Of a stretch of 64,000 nucleotides of DNA, positions 54,391 to 64,000 are shown in pieces; the stretch's first letter is position 1; each line of letters starts with the position of its first letter. The notes below the pieces were generated by a model. It made no database searches. It had not been told where the DNA came from and was given only the letters and a program-made list of their open reading frames with translations. The translations under genes and the position numbers were made by a program. Source of the DNA: Thozetella sp. PMI_491 (taxonomy: Eukaryota; Ascomycota; Sordariomycetes; Chaetosphaeriales; Chaetosphaeriaceae); the NCBI GenBank assembly GCA_021432635.1, contig MU270133.1, forward strand, positions 48,098 through 112,097, given 5' to 3'.

Positions 54391-55188
54391 TGACAAGGAA
54401 TTGGTTAGAGCGCGGCTTTCAGGGGCCTAGAATGGGCCAGGACGGCGGGAAGAAGGCGCGTAACGGCACGACTAGTAGACAGGATGGCGTCTCGGCTAAG
54501 GTTGCGGTTTGCGTATGCTACGTAGACAGACTTGCCATCTATACCAAGAGGAATAGAGAAACCAGCCAGCATCAAGCACAGAAAGGGGGAGAAGAGGGTC
54601 GAAAGAGTGACGGGTCGCTGCGTCTTGTATTATATGTATATTCCCCCCTGGACACCCGGACAGGATGCCGGTCCACTCTTGTCCCGCAGCCCTGGAGCTC
54701 GGACTGGTTCGGAAGAACAAACAAGTCGCAGCGATGGGTCAATATCCCCATCGAGCGACACATACGACCACAGAATCTCTGCTGCCTATTTCCAACGTTT
54801 CACGGCCAGCCAAAGCGGCCAGCCAGCCGAGAACCTGGGCCGAATACATAAGACCTACGCGTCTAGGAAAAGAAGATGAAAAAAGGGAATAACTACCGAG
54901 AGGTGCATGAGATTTCGATATTTCATAACTCGTACAACGCACAATTCGATAGCTCACTCCAAGACCCAACCCTCCCGTCCATGTTCCCCCATCCGGCCAC
55001 TCGCTAATGAAGAAAGAAATTGGGCTGCCGTAGCAGGACCAAATAGCCACACATGTGGTCCCCTGGGTATTGTGTAGACTAGGGAGTCCCGGGAGCTCGA
55101 GAATCAAGAGCTATATTCGAAACATGCCCTACCCCGTGCCTAAGCCCGTGAATGGTGCATGATGGGGATAGCATAAGCCAGTTGTCTT
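54391..55188. other. Intergenic between convergent genes
   Basis: This 798-bp stretch holds the 3' ends of the FMN gene and of PDE1. Open frames on both strands are short and featureless. Confidence 0.55.
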
Positions 55189-57431
55189 TCATAGGTAGAT
55201 GCTCTGGCCCTCGCTGGAGACCGAATATTCCACCCCCAGCTGCGCGTCCTTCTCGTGCTCCTCCAACTCGGCCAGGATTACGTCACCCGCGGGCTCGCCG
55301 TCTGTCTGCCTCTCCTTGACGTGGATGATGACCACTCGGAGGCCCTTTAGCGGCAGCGGGATGGTTTCCGCCGGCGCGCTCAGTGGTGTGACAGGCGTCG
55401 AGAGTTCGGCCTCCCGTAGACTCAGCTCGGCCGTCGGCGTCGCGAGGTGCGGCGTGTCGAGCATAGGACCGTCCTCGGGCAACGAGCCGGAGCCGGAGCT
55501 GACCCGAACAGGTGGCCGCAGGGTTTTGGGCGAGACTGGATCGTCGGTGGGTGGATTATTAGATACACCGTTCTCTGTCGGCGTGGCGACCGTCGGGCGC
55601 ACCTGCGACGACGGCTTCCTCTTACCCAGGAGCCCGTCGTCGCCCTCTCGCTTGCGCTTCTTTTTGTCGGACGCGTTGATTCTATCTGCGAGCTCCTTCT
55701 CCTGGAGCTGCACAAGCCGCGTGGCGGCGACCTCGCCTGCAAGCGCGTTCATCTCCTCGACGATGAAGCGCGGGGTTAGGTGGCCGAAGAGGCGGTCTAC
55801 GCTCTGGCTGTCGTCGTAGCTGCACTCAATAAAGATGGCGGCGAGGTTGCCGGCGACAATCTTCGGCGCCGCCTCCTGCCATATCTGAAGGTTCCGGGGG
55901 GAAAGGCTGATGCTATCGGGCTCGACGTCTCCAAAGATGAGGATCTCGCGCCCGGTCGCCATGTCCCGGAGGAAGTAGGCCGAGCTGTCGTAGACGCAGA
56001 CGGACTCGCCTGACGACGGTCCGCCAGACACGGAGCTAGTCCGGCCGCCCGAGGGCGCAGAGCTTCCTGGCACCTGTGCTGCCTGCTCCCGCTGCTGCTG
56101 CTGCTGTAGGAAGGAGCCGAGGCTGGCATTCGCCGAGTTATGGTAAACCATCGTGCGGGGCGACATCATAGGCCCGCTCATGCCGACCATGCCCATCGAG
56201 GACGTGTCCATGCTGCCGTAGCGCGTGCTCGATCCGCTCCCGCGGTGGCTGTGCTTCTCGATGCAGTGACCATGGCTGACACTCCAGATCTTAACTGCGA
56301 GTCCGTCGCTGATCTCGAGGTATCCCTTGCCGTCGCCGTCACCCAGGGCCGGCGAGCCACCCTCCACCAGACGCATGTACGTCACCAGGCCGGCCCCGTT
56401 GTTCTCGTCGCTTAGGTTCGGCCAGATGACATTGTTGAAGATGTGGGTCTTGAAGGCCGAGATGGTGCTCGGTAGGCCCGCTAACCTCTTGGGTCTTGAG
56501 CCGGGGAGCCCGGCCGTGTTGATGACGAAGCCGGAGATGTGGTCGAGATGGGGATGGGTGATGAGGTAGGTGTCTATCAAGCTCCGGTGCACATGCGCCG
56601 CGTTGGCGGTCGCCTTGACATGGGGCAGCTCCAGCCCGGCGAACGGGCCGGTGGTGAGAGTGTAGGGTAATGACAGGGCCTCTGTCTGGCCAAGCTCGGC
56701 GGGCTGTGTGGCTTCCAATATCCTCGCGATGGCGCTGAGGTGGACGCCGGCATCGACGGCGACCACCGACCCCTTCTTCCACCCCGCGGCCAACGATCGA
56801 ACCAGGAAGGCTGTGACGTTTGCCTCGTGAGGACCGCCGCCAGAGCCCTAGAAGTGATATGTCAGCATGGGCGCACATGACATCGGGAAGACGCGGTAAG
56901 AGAGCTGGGGCGGGACGGCACTTGGGAAGCGCGAGGGTGGCTCTGATCTAAATCGGCGATATTGGACGTCGCTCCTCGTGTTCCTGCCGCACCGCGCATC
57001 GCCGGGCCGCGCCACGTGTTCAACGTTCGACGAGGCCCGCCTAAGCTAAGACAGCTCCTGGGCGAAGACTCCAAGGCCAATCACCCGTCCAGGCCGCCGC
57101 GGTCTTGTCTTCCACAGGTCGCGAACCTAGCACATGATGCATGCGACTGCTGCGTGGCCCCGTCCCGCTTGTGCAGGCAGAGCACACGAGATTTCGCTGG
57201 GACAAGCGACGCGGACGAGAGCAATTGGCGCAACGGTGTTTCCACGCGAACACCTAGGCCGGAACAGGATCGCTCAGGAGGGCATCCGACCAAGGCCAAG
57301 GGGGTTGGAGGTGTATCGACCGATCGTACTCGAGAGACTCACGAATGCGGAAAGAGACTTACTAGAACAATAACCTGCAGCGCGGGGGCCGCTGCGTTGT
57401 CCCCATCTGCTCCTCCTCCTCCTCCACCCAT
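55189..57431 (-). CDS. PDE1: Class II cyclic nucleotide phosphodiesterase (PDE1, low-affinity cAMP)
   Basis: Two exons, 57363-57431 and 55189-56847, give 575 residues. Exon 1 (MGGGGGGADGDN…LQVIVL, from a GGA repeat) ends at GTAAGT and joins in frame to GSGGGPHEANVTAFLV, which is the usual N-terminal strand of the family. The 515-bp intron is far longer than others in the window. The enzyme hydrolyses cAMP to AMP and damps the cAMP-PKA pathway. The metallo-beta-lactamase-type motif H121-PHLDH-126 (HxHLDH) with SGFVINTAG is the class II signature; SHGHCIEKHSHRG, FGDVEPD and FIECSYDDSQ supply further conserved residues. Residues from about 250 to 290 and 390 to 490 are disordered inserts. The acceptor at 56848 is needed because the exon 2 frame has no ATG at its start. 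Confidence 0.9.
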
Positions 57432-60167
57432 GTCGATTTCGTCCGCTGTCCTATCCCCGCGCGCGATCGAGTTCGGCAATCCACTCTCTTTCAGGGCGAA
57501 CAAGCAATCGTGGTCGCCAAGAAGAGCGCTTTGTGCGTTGCGCGCGCCTCAGCAGTACGAGGTTGCGCGAGAGGGCGGTGCGAAGAAAGAGCGCTTGCGC
57601 AACGTGGGCGCGCGCGAGAGATAGAGAGGGTCGTCGCACGTTTCGCGTGATGCAGGCTGCCGGCGGCTGTGCTCGCCGATAGGGTCGCGTGGGCGCAAGA
57701 TGGCCAGGTTGCCGCCCAAAGATGCGCGCACTCGGGGCGATGGGCGCGAAGGTCGTTTAGCTTGTCGGTCGTTCGCAAGACGAGGCGGCAATTGAGTTGC
57801 GTGGGAGAGCACGCCAGCTGTGGCCAGGTTTGTTTGGCGCGCCAGAGCTTGGAGGGATCGGCCAGGCTGGGGGAAGGATTTCTGGAGGAGCTCCCTGAAG
57901 CCAGAGCCGCGGGCGGGAGGAAGGGCAGGCCGAGGGGCAGGGTTGCAGATCAGGCGATGGATTCGCCGACGGGAGCGGGTAGAGTGTATCTAGTGGTATC
58001 TCAATGGGGCCGTCCCGAGGAGACGAAACCGCATAGCAGCCAAGTCGACCTCAGACCGTGGACAGGCCTCCCGGTGGTCTGGTCGTCCGCCGGATGGTCC
58101 CGTGACGTCAGTTCGCTGGGGATACCTCAGGGCAGGGGGAGTTCGCGCAGGGAGGAACTTGGGGTAATGTGTCGCGCGCTCCGATTCGCCTCGCCTGATC
58201 GATCCGTCTCGCTGCCTCTTAGATTTTCTTTTTTTGGCCGCGGTGCCGGGTCTTGTCTTATCCCCAAACCCCCCAATTCGATCGAGCACCCCCTTGCTGA
58301 GCCGGGGTGGCCTCGACTTGCTAAATCTCCCGACACAGGAGACAGGTCAAAGATCGATCGTCGTCCGTGCGGTCGTAGTCGGGGGCTCTTTTTGCATGGA
58401 CCAAACCAGATGGACCGGACAAAGGACGACAGAAAAAGGCTATCCGAGAGGGGGCACGGACAGGATGGTGACGCGGATGGGCCCGAGGAAGATTCAGGCG
58501 CTGGTACTTGGTTAATTTTTTTTTTAGAAGCTTTCGATTCTTCTTAAGCTTCCAGCTGTTGGGTTCGCCGGGCTGGCCCTTCTCAACCCAGCACTTGGGG
58601 AGTGGAGATGGGGAGCGGGAGTGTGTGATCGGGGGGAGGAATGAGGGGCCAGACGAGGGACAGACACCCAAAAGAAGAGAGCAAAGACTTCTCAGCTCAA
58701 GGTCCTCAGACAAACTTTGAGGACCTCGACGGGCAGATGCTTTATAGACCGTTTTATTCGGTCCGCGCAGTAGCTCAGTAGCGCATCGACCCAAATTGGC
58801 CTCTCTCTCACTTTTTTCACCCTCCACTCTATCGCACAACCTTGCCCCTGCTTGTCCCCTCAGCTCTAGGCGAGATAGATTGGATTGGGCGTTTCTTCTA
58901 CTGTACGTCTGGGCCGCTTCTCGAAGCTAGGCGAAGGCGCAAAGGACCGCCCGGTAGCAGGTAGCACAGCTGTGACGCGTGAGGCGGCCACACGCTGCAG
59001 TAGAGCTGACGCCCCGGCTGCCTCTGATTCGCGCGGGCCGGATCTGCCAGTAGCCCTCTCCCTGTGCAGAAAGAGGGTTCGCATGGGTTTGGACGCTTCG
59101 GACTTGCCGTGCCTGCAGTGCCTGCAGCGATAGCGCATGCGCCCGCGCCGGTGGGGGGTTAATACCCCGTGCTAGCGCCCGCCGGACCGCACCAAGCTCT
59201 CTCGGCGTCCCGCCCTCGGCCCCACGCGTGGGCAGGGAATGGGCATGCGACCAGCAAATGGACCATGTCTCTGATAGAGTGTACCCTCGATGGGTCACGA
59301 AGGCTTCGGAATTGGCTGTTTGCCTCGGCCCCTGCCTAGCCTAGCCCTTGGAGCGGCCAGGCAATTGGGCTAGATTGCACAAGTGACACAGCAGCTCAGC
59401 CCAGGCACTGGCGGCCACCTTGCAGGCCGCCGTTGCTGGTCTTGAAGAACCCCAATGGCGCGGGGCTAACTAAGCATGCCGGGTTCCCACTAGATCTCGT
59501 ACCCGATCTTATCTTCGACTCTCAGCGATACGGTTGAAGAGGACCAACAGAACTGTATGAAGGGTTCCTCACCGCTTCGTCTTGACTCTTCCCCCAAGAG
59601 ACCGATTCTTCTCTACAAGTCGACGTGGCAAGGCCACTGCTGGTTGAATGTAGTCTGAGAGAAGTTGACGCATCTGTTCCAAAGCCGACAGCAATTCCTA
59701 CATATAAGAACCGTCTTGCTTATCTGGCTCTGCGGAGCTACCCGGCTGCATGTTCCCTTCGTTTTTCTCTGCTACCCATCTTCTTGTGGCTTTTAGCTGA
59801 GGTGTTCGGGCTAAGCTATATGTTTGTCAAAACATCTAGCGTCATAGGGGAGACCCTGTAGGCCCAAAAAAAAAATAAAGATTACAGATGTCTGTGGTAA
59901 CCCAGTACTTGCACATGTACTTGACGCATTGCGGCAGTTTCATTCTATTGTTGAGTTTCGTCACATTTCACATTGGGAATCTGTTGGACTGATAATGTTT
60001 GCAACTTCACGACAGGTACCTAGCATGTAAGAAGCTCTTTACTACGTTTGACGGCCAGCACCAGGGGGACCTTTTGACCTGCCCGTGAGTATCAAGACTT
60101 ATGAGTAGGAAAGTGTAGGCACGATCCTCGACAAACTCATACGAGGCGCCGATCCCGTCGGCTCGAG
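57432..60167. other. 2.7-kb gene-poor stretch
   Basis: No gene is supported. The 292-codon frame 57669-58547 (plus) starts with GTG and lacks family features or codon periodicity that I can recognise. The left part is PDE1 promoter and leader. A 9-bp hairpin lies at 58700-58726. Confidence 0.5.
58700..58726. repeat. Perfect 9-bp inverted repeat (hairpin)
   Basis: AGGTCCTCA (58700-58708) and its exact complement TGAGGACCT (58718-58726) flank a 9-nt loop. It lies in a region without genes. Confidence 0.75.
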
Positions 60168-62393
60168 CTAATACGAGAAATGCCTCTTCGGACCCGAGGA
60201 ACTCCCTTCTACAATATCCCTTACCTTGCGCTTCTTAGATGGAGGCAGCGAGTCCAGATTGTATGGCCGTTGTGGGCCGAGCAGCGACCGATCCCCGCCA
60301 ATCGCCTGTTCTAGACTGTCTCGTAGATGGGTGGGATGGCTTTCGAGGAGCGGCGACAGCTGCTTGCTGCACTGCCGCGTCATGGGGCTCCTGGCTTCGT
60401 GCTCGATCAGCTCTGCCACCTCGCGGCTTCGCTTGCGGGTCATCGGTCGGTGCTGCAACTCCTCTACCGTCCGGGAGAGCACAGAGACGTAGAGGCCGCT
60501 CTGCGTCTTGCCCAAGTCCAGGGGCACCGGCCGACGTTTTGCGGGCCGTGGGGTGCGGGGCGTCGCGCCGGCCGGCTGCAGTCCGAACTTGGCCATGGCC
60601 GGGAACTCCAGGACCAGCTGGCGAGTCGGCGTTTTGGGTTCTCGTTGGACCTGTCGGAGCTTGCGGCTGGCTTGAGTCGCGCCCTGCCGGGAGGGCGGGA
60701 CGTACTCCTGGTCGGGCCAGGACGTATGCTGAGACGGCTCCCAGTCCGCCTCATCCTCGGCCTCGGCCTCGGCCTCGGCCAGCTGCTCCTTCTTCTCCTC
60801 CTTCAGACGGATATATTCTACGAGATCACCGCGGTGCTTGGCAATGTCAGCGCCGTCGCGGACCACCCGGGTTTCCGAGCGGCCCTTGACCTCGTGGTCG
60901 AGGTGGAAGCTGGTCAGCCAGTACCACAGGCAGTCTTCTCGGGCATAGGGGCGCCGCCTGTGAGGAACACCAGGATTGGCCTCGGCAAATTCCCGGTGGA
61001 ATTCCGCGTGCTTCCTGTACTGCGTTGCCTTCCACTTGTTGAAGATGCGATAGATCTCGTGGTGGTCCCGAGTGATGGCCATCGGGTTCCGGGTTTCCTT
61101 CGGGAAGGTGCGCGTGTCTGGCAGGACCCGGAATTCATGCGTGGCCTCCGCGCGCTGCATCAGGTCAACTAGATCAACTGACTTCTCCAAGCAAAAGAGA
61201 TGCATGTAGCCGGCATTGATAAAGGGGTCTAGATCTCTGCCTGTCCTATCCGAGTTCTCATCGAAGGCGACACGCCAAAACCCCTTGAGAATCGTGTACT
61301 TGGGGTCCGCGCAGCTAGCCCACCGGCATTTGCTAGACGCGGAACCCGAGTGGTACCGCTGGTTTGTTTGAGCGGGGGCGTTTTGAATCCAAATAGTCAG
61401 TCCGGAGCGGTTTGGGGGTTGGTTGTTGGGGGCCTTCGTCCCAGAGAAGAAGTAAAGGGCTTCTTGTGTGCTGAATCGCAGGTCGATAGCCAGTTCGACG
61501 TGCTTGGGGTTATATCTGAAGAGATGCCTCCCCCTCTTGTCTCGAGGCCCCCAACCTTTAGATGGCGCTGGAGGGAGATACACTTGCTTCGGATCATTGG
61601 AAGGGTTTCTCTTCCTCTTCCTTTGGTGGTCAACCTTTTTGTGTGGCTCGGGGTCGGCATCGAGGTTCGGATACGTCTCGCGGTAGTCCCGGATCCGGGG
61701 AACCGGTGTCGCCAGTCCGAGAGGCTGGTCGACTACTCTGGGTTTGGAGTTGAACATGAGCTCTGCAGGCAGCATAGCTCCAGGGTTGATGCCACTAGTG
61801 GACTGGAAACCTAGGTAGCCGGGATAGAATTGCGGAACAAAAGGAAGCCTTACATCTCCCTGGTATCCAGGGAGCAGAAATTCAGGCTCCTGTATTGTAG
61901 GGCCGAAGAGACCGACCGGATTAGATAGATTAGGCAGGCAATAGGAACCTATAGACGCTTCCTGCAAAGGAGCAGCTGCCGGCCCGACTAGGCTATCGAC
62001 TTTTGTCGACACAGTCTTGGCTGGGACGGTCGGGAGACTCAAAGTTGAAGGAGTTAGGGACCTGGCAGGGGGGACCAGAGGCGAGATCTTAGCTGGGACG
62101 GTCGGGAGGCTCAAATTCGAAAGACTCAAGGGCTCAACAGGTTGCGCCCTGGGTGAGAGAGCCTTTGGAGTTGTAAGGATGCTTCGAGTCTGGGTAATTG
62201 GCTCCTGCCTTTTGGGTTCTCCGTCAGGCTGGCCTTGGCCGCTCTCCTCATGATCTGTCTCGAAGTGGAAGGCAAAGTCGTCAGGGATATGGCCTGGTGT
62301 CTTGAGGAGCAAACTGACGTCCCTATCCCATTCCGAGTCGAAAAGTTCATCTATCGGGTCATGACTTACCGAGTCTTCCTGAGGGTGGGCCAT
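60168..62393 (-). CDS. Uncharacterised nuclear-type protein with C2HC motif, 741 residues
   Basis: The single-exon CDS starts at the ATG at 62393 (MAHPQEDSVSHDP); the frame is open further upstream only to a GTG at 62729, with a hydrophobic stretch that is probably not translated. Residues 1-250 are disordered and include two copies of LSLPTVPAK. The folded middle (about 290-520) contains C356-RWASC-361 and, 36 residues on, H398-LFC-401, which together could bind one zinc (C2HC). It continues with WKATQYRKHAEFHREF and DCLWYWLTSFHLDHEVKGR. Basic clusters HQRKRKRNP near 256 and KKRKVRD near the C-terminus look like nuclear signals. I associate the C…C…GYMHLFCLEK pattern with uncharacterised ascomycete proteins, from memory and without a search. 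Function is unknown; DNA or chromatin binding is a guess. Confidence 0.8.
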   Translation of the reverse strand: MAHPQEDSVSHDPIDELFDSEWDRDVSLLLKTPGHIPDDFAFHFETDHEESGQGQPDGEPKRQEPITQTRSILTTPKALSPRAQPVEPLSLSNLSLPTVPAKISPLVPPARSLTPSTLSLPTVPAKTVSTKVDSLVGPAAAPLQEASIGSYCLPNLSNPVGLFGPTIQEPEFLLPGYQGDVRLPFVPQFYPGYLGFQSTSGINPGAMLPAELMFNSKPRVVDQPLGLATPVPRIRDYRETYPNLDADPEPHKKVDHQRKRKRNPSNDPKQVYLPPAPSKGWGPRDKRGRHLFRYNPKHVELAIDLRFSTQEALYFFSGTKAPNNQPPNRSGLTIWIQNAPAQTNQRYHSGSASSKCRWASCADPKYTILKGFWRVAFDENSDRTGRDLDPFINAGYMHLFCLEKSVDLVDLMQRAEATHEFRVLPDTRTFPKETRNPMAITRDHHEIYRIFNKWKATQYRKHAEFHREFAEANPGVPHRRRPYAREDCLWYWLTSFHLDHEVKGRSETRVVRDGADIAKHRGDLVEYIRLKEEKKEQLAEAEAEAEDEADWEPSQHTSWPDQEYVPPSRQGATQASRKLRQVQREPKTPTRQLVLEFPAMAKFGLQPAGATPRTPRPAKRRPVPLDLGKTQSGLYVSVLSRTVEELQHRPMTRKRSREVAELIEHEARSPMTRQCSKQLSPLLESHPTHLRDSLEQAIGGDRSLLGPQRPYNLDSLPPSKKRKVRDIVEGSSSGPKRHFSY

Positions 62394-63845
62394 TGTATCA
62401 GAGAGGCTACTGTGGCTAAGGAACAGAACGAGCGGCTGTATCGCGATTGGGGAGGTCAGGGTAGCAGCACCGCCGAACCCTTTATCTCCTACTTTTTGGC
62501 CGGGATTTATGGCGAAACGACAGGATATTACGAGTGGCCAGAAACAACAGATAGACAGACAATAGAACAAAAGAGTACAAATAGCGGCCTTGACCAGGTT
62601 ATATACTGCCATGTAATCGGCTAGCCCAGCCCTTGCCTGAGGGCTACAGTCAAAGAAGCTACGAGGTCGCTCTTTCGTTGTTGAAAGCCATTGTAATGCT
62701 ACAAAGGATGCTGTTGCTATTTTCGGCACATAACCACCTCAGGACATGGCCGCGCCATTACGGCCTTTATCTCTGCGGAAAGCGACCCTAGACGACAAAG
62801 GATCTCGAGCACAATCTATAGCTAAGGATGAAGCATGGTACCTGATGAGAGGCAGTCAGTGGACTGGTATCAAGAATGGGTATTCTGGTATAGCAAGGCA
62901 TATGGGAGGGGTAGAGTCAGTGAGAGTGTTGCGTTTCTCAACAAGGTTGTTCAGAACAGGTCTGTGAGTTTGCACTGCTATCATCATGTGGATAGGAGAG
63001 GGGGGTTATAAGGGTGTAGGGAAACACTCACGGTTAGACATGCGGCCTGCACTCTGGTGCCTTACCTTACGGCAGATCTTGATGCAGAACAATGGGCTCC
63101 AGGTGCCTCTGGACGCGACGAGGCACACAGGGGCTGGCGCGAGAACCCGAGAAAGAAGTTAGCCAGCTTGCTCCTACTCCATCCGAGTCCCGTTGGAATT
63201 GGCGTGTCGTCGGCGACTACCAATATCTCGCAGGACAAGCTTCGGGTGAGGATTGGGTGTGGGATTTTTTTTTCTCTTTGCCTCAAGGTTTTTGTAGAGC
63301 CCCACAGCATCCAAAGTGTGCGCACGGGGCATCGCCTGAACCCAACATTGACCGACCCACCCAAGCTCAGGGTCGTGTCTTGGGCGAGTGAATTAGTGGG
63401 TCAACCGATCATGTCATCAGGAACGACAGCTTGCGGAGGTCAAACTCAGGCTTGGCTCTTGGCTCCCACGACGCCTTCGCCTTGTAGTAAACAGACGGGA
63501 CTAGCGGCATACGTAGCATGATTGACGAGCAGGAAATAGGGCCTTCTGCTGTCGCAACTAAAGCAACCCGGCGAGGGTTTGCGCCGTCCGGTCTTCGTGT
63601 ATTGTGTTGGTTTTAGCCAAAAAGAAGCAAGATCGACACACACCTTCGACGACCCCGTTAAATCGACCGTATGGATTTTACCGTATCTAACCACATCCGG
63701 TAACTACCCATTTGGGAGTGGCGGTGCCAGCCACAGCCAAAAATCGCCGGCGCCGACATCGCTCGCCCTCAGCCAGTAAGCAAGCCAGTCAAGCAACGAC
63801 TGGCACCACCCACAACTGAAGCTATTCCCAGATACCGTTGCCCGT
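62394..63845. other. Divergent intergenic region
   Basis: This stretch lies between the C2HC gene (minus) and the gene at the right edge (plus). The 73-codon frame at 62746 starts with ATG but shows nothing recognisable. No gene is supported. Confidence 0.5.
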
Positions 63846-64000
63846 ATGCCAGGGCGCGCCATGGCGACCCCCTTCTCCGATACCGAAACGGCCGTCGACG
63901 AAGCCTTCGATCTCCCCCCCCCGCAAACCTTGCAGCAAGACAATATCCCCGCCAATCCGTACCCATACACGTCGTTCGAGGAGGCGTATGAAGCTCTCGC
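63846..64000 (+). CDS. 5' end of a gene, partial (off the right edge)
   Basis: From an ATG at 63846 (with a second at 63861, MATPFSDTETAVDEAFD) the frame stays open to the end of the window. The visible 51 residues are acidic at first and end with PYPYTSFEEAYEALA. Codon use is GC-ending, as in neighbours. A segment of the form F-S/T-S-F-E-E near the N-terminus occurs in FAR1/Mutator-type transposase-derived proteins of fungi, so a domesticated transposase is possible, but this is too short to decide. Confidence 0.5.
   Translation, partial: MPGRAMATPFSDTETAVDEAFDLPPPQTLQQDNIPANPYPYTSFEEAYEAL

Noticed and set aside
56962-57624. 220-codon open frame opposite the PDE1 first intron
   Set aside because: It overlaps PDE1 exon 1 on the opposite strand and shows no family features; the PDE1 splice model explains the region better.
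57669-58547. 292-codon open frame on the plus strand
   Set aside because: It starts with GTG, has no recognisable domain and overlaps open frames on the other strand of similar length, as expected by chance at high GC.
58760-58800. Segment with TAGCTCAGTAGCGC resembling a tRNA D-arm
   Set aside because: No T-loop or closing acceptor stem follows on either strand.
62394-62729. N-terminal extension of the C2HC protein with a hydrophobic helix
   Set aside because: The extension begins at GTG; the first ATG in a sensible place is 62393. An ATG inside the extension would place a membrane helix before a protein with nuclear signals, which is less likely.

Overview
This window is eukaryotic and most likely comes from a filamentous ascomycete. 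The evidence is a GC-rich sequence, genes broken by short introns (mostly 50-160 bp) with GTAAGT/GTGAGT-type donors, CTAAC/CTGAC branch sites and a nearby YAG acceptor, and products with clear fungal families. The absence of AT-rich, RIP-like blocks and the general gene style suggest a Sordariomycete, perhaps of the Chaetomiaceae or a relative; that placement is an inference. Exon limits were set by hand from splice signals, reading phase and family motifs, so small shifts are possible.

Layout. The left edge (1-1765, minus) carries the 5' part of a basic, Ser/Thr-rich protein with a NuSAP-like motif. A bZIP factor with the Yap/Pap1 signature (3878-5406, minus) and an Stm1-like ribosome/RNA-binding protein (13477-14896, plus) diverge from an 8-kb stretch with no supportable gene. 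Next come an orphan ORF (15954-16931, plus), an MFS transporter (17212-19088, minus) and a sideroflexin (19764-21096, plus), the last two sharing a 675-bp divergent promoter. A second gene-poor stretch (21097-26266) holds a run of 46 G. Then follow a LAMMER/CLK kinase (26267-28698, plus) and an NPF-rich protein of unknown function (29895-32183, plus).

From 32964 to 43957 four genes lie head-to-tail on the minus strand: long-form tRNase Z, the App1 phosphatidate phosphatase, the DRS1 helicase and a small unknown protein. Next is a single-pass membrane protein with a signal peptide (45333-47451, minus). After another gene-poor stretch come a secreted GH16-like glycanase (50964-51936, minus), a flavin-reductase-like FMN protein with a mitochondrial-type presequence (53116-54390, plus), a class II cAMP phosphodiesterase (55189-57431, minus), and a nuclear-looking protein with a C2HC motif (60168-62393, minus). 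The right edge (63846-64000, plus) holds the 5' end of another gene.

How they fit together. Most genes are housekeeping genes: ribosome biogenesis and function (DRS1, Stm1), tRNA 3' processing, lipid and actin-patch turnover, mitochondrial transport and cAMP signalling. No secondary-metabolite cluster, intact transposon, CRISPR array, rRNA or convincing tRNA gene was seen. The points most worth a second look are the uncharacterised proteins, three stop-free introns of length 3n in the kinase gene, a long ATG-free open leader before App1, and several structured or repetitive intergenic sites.
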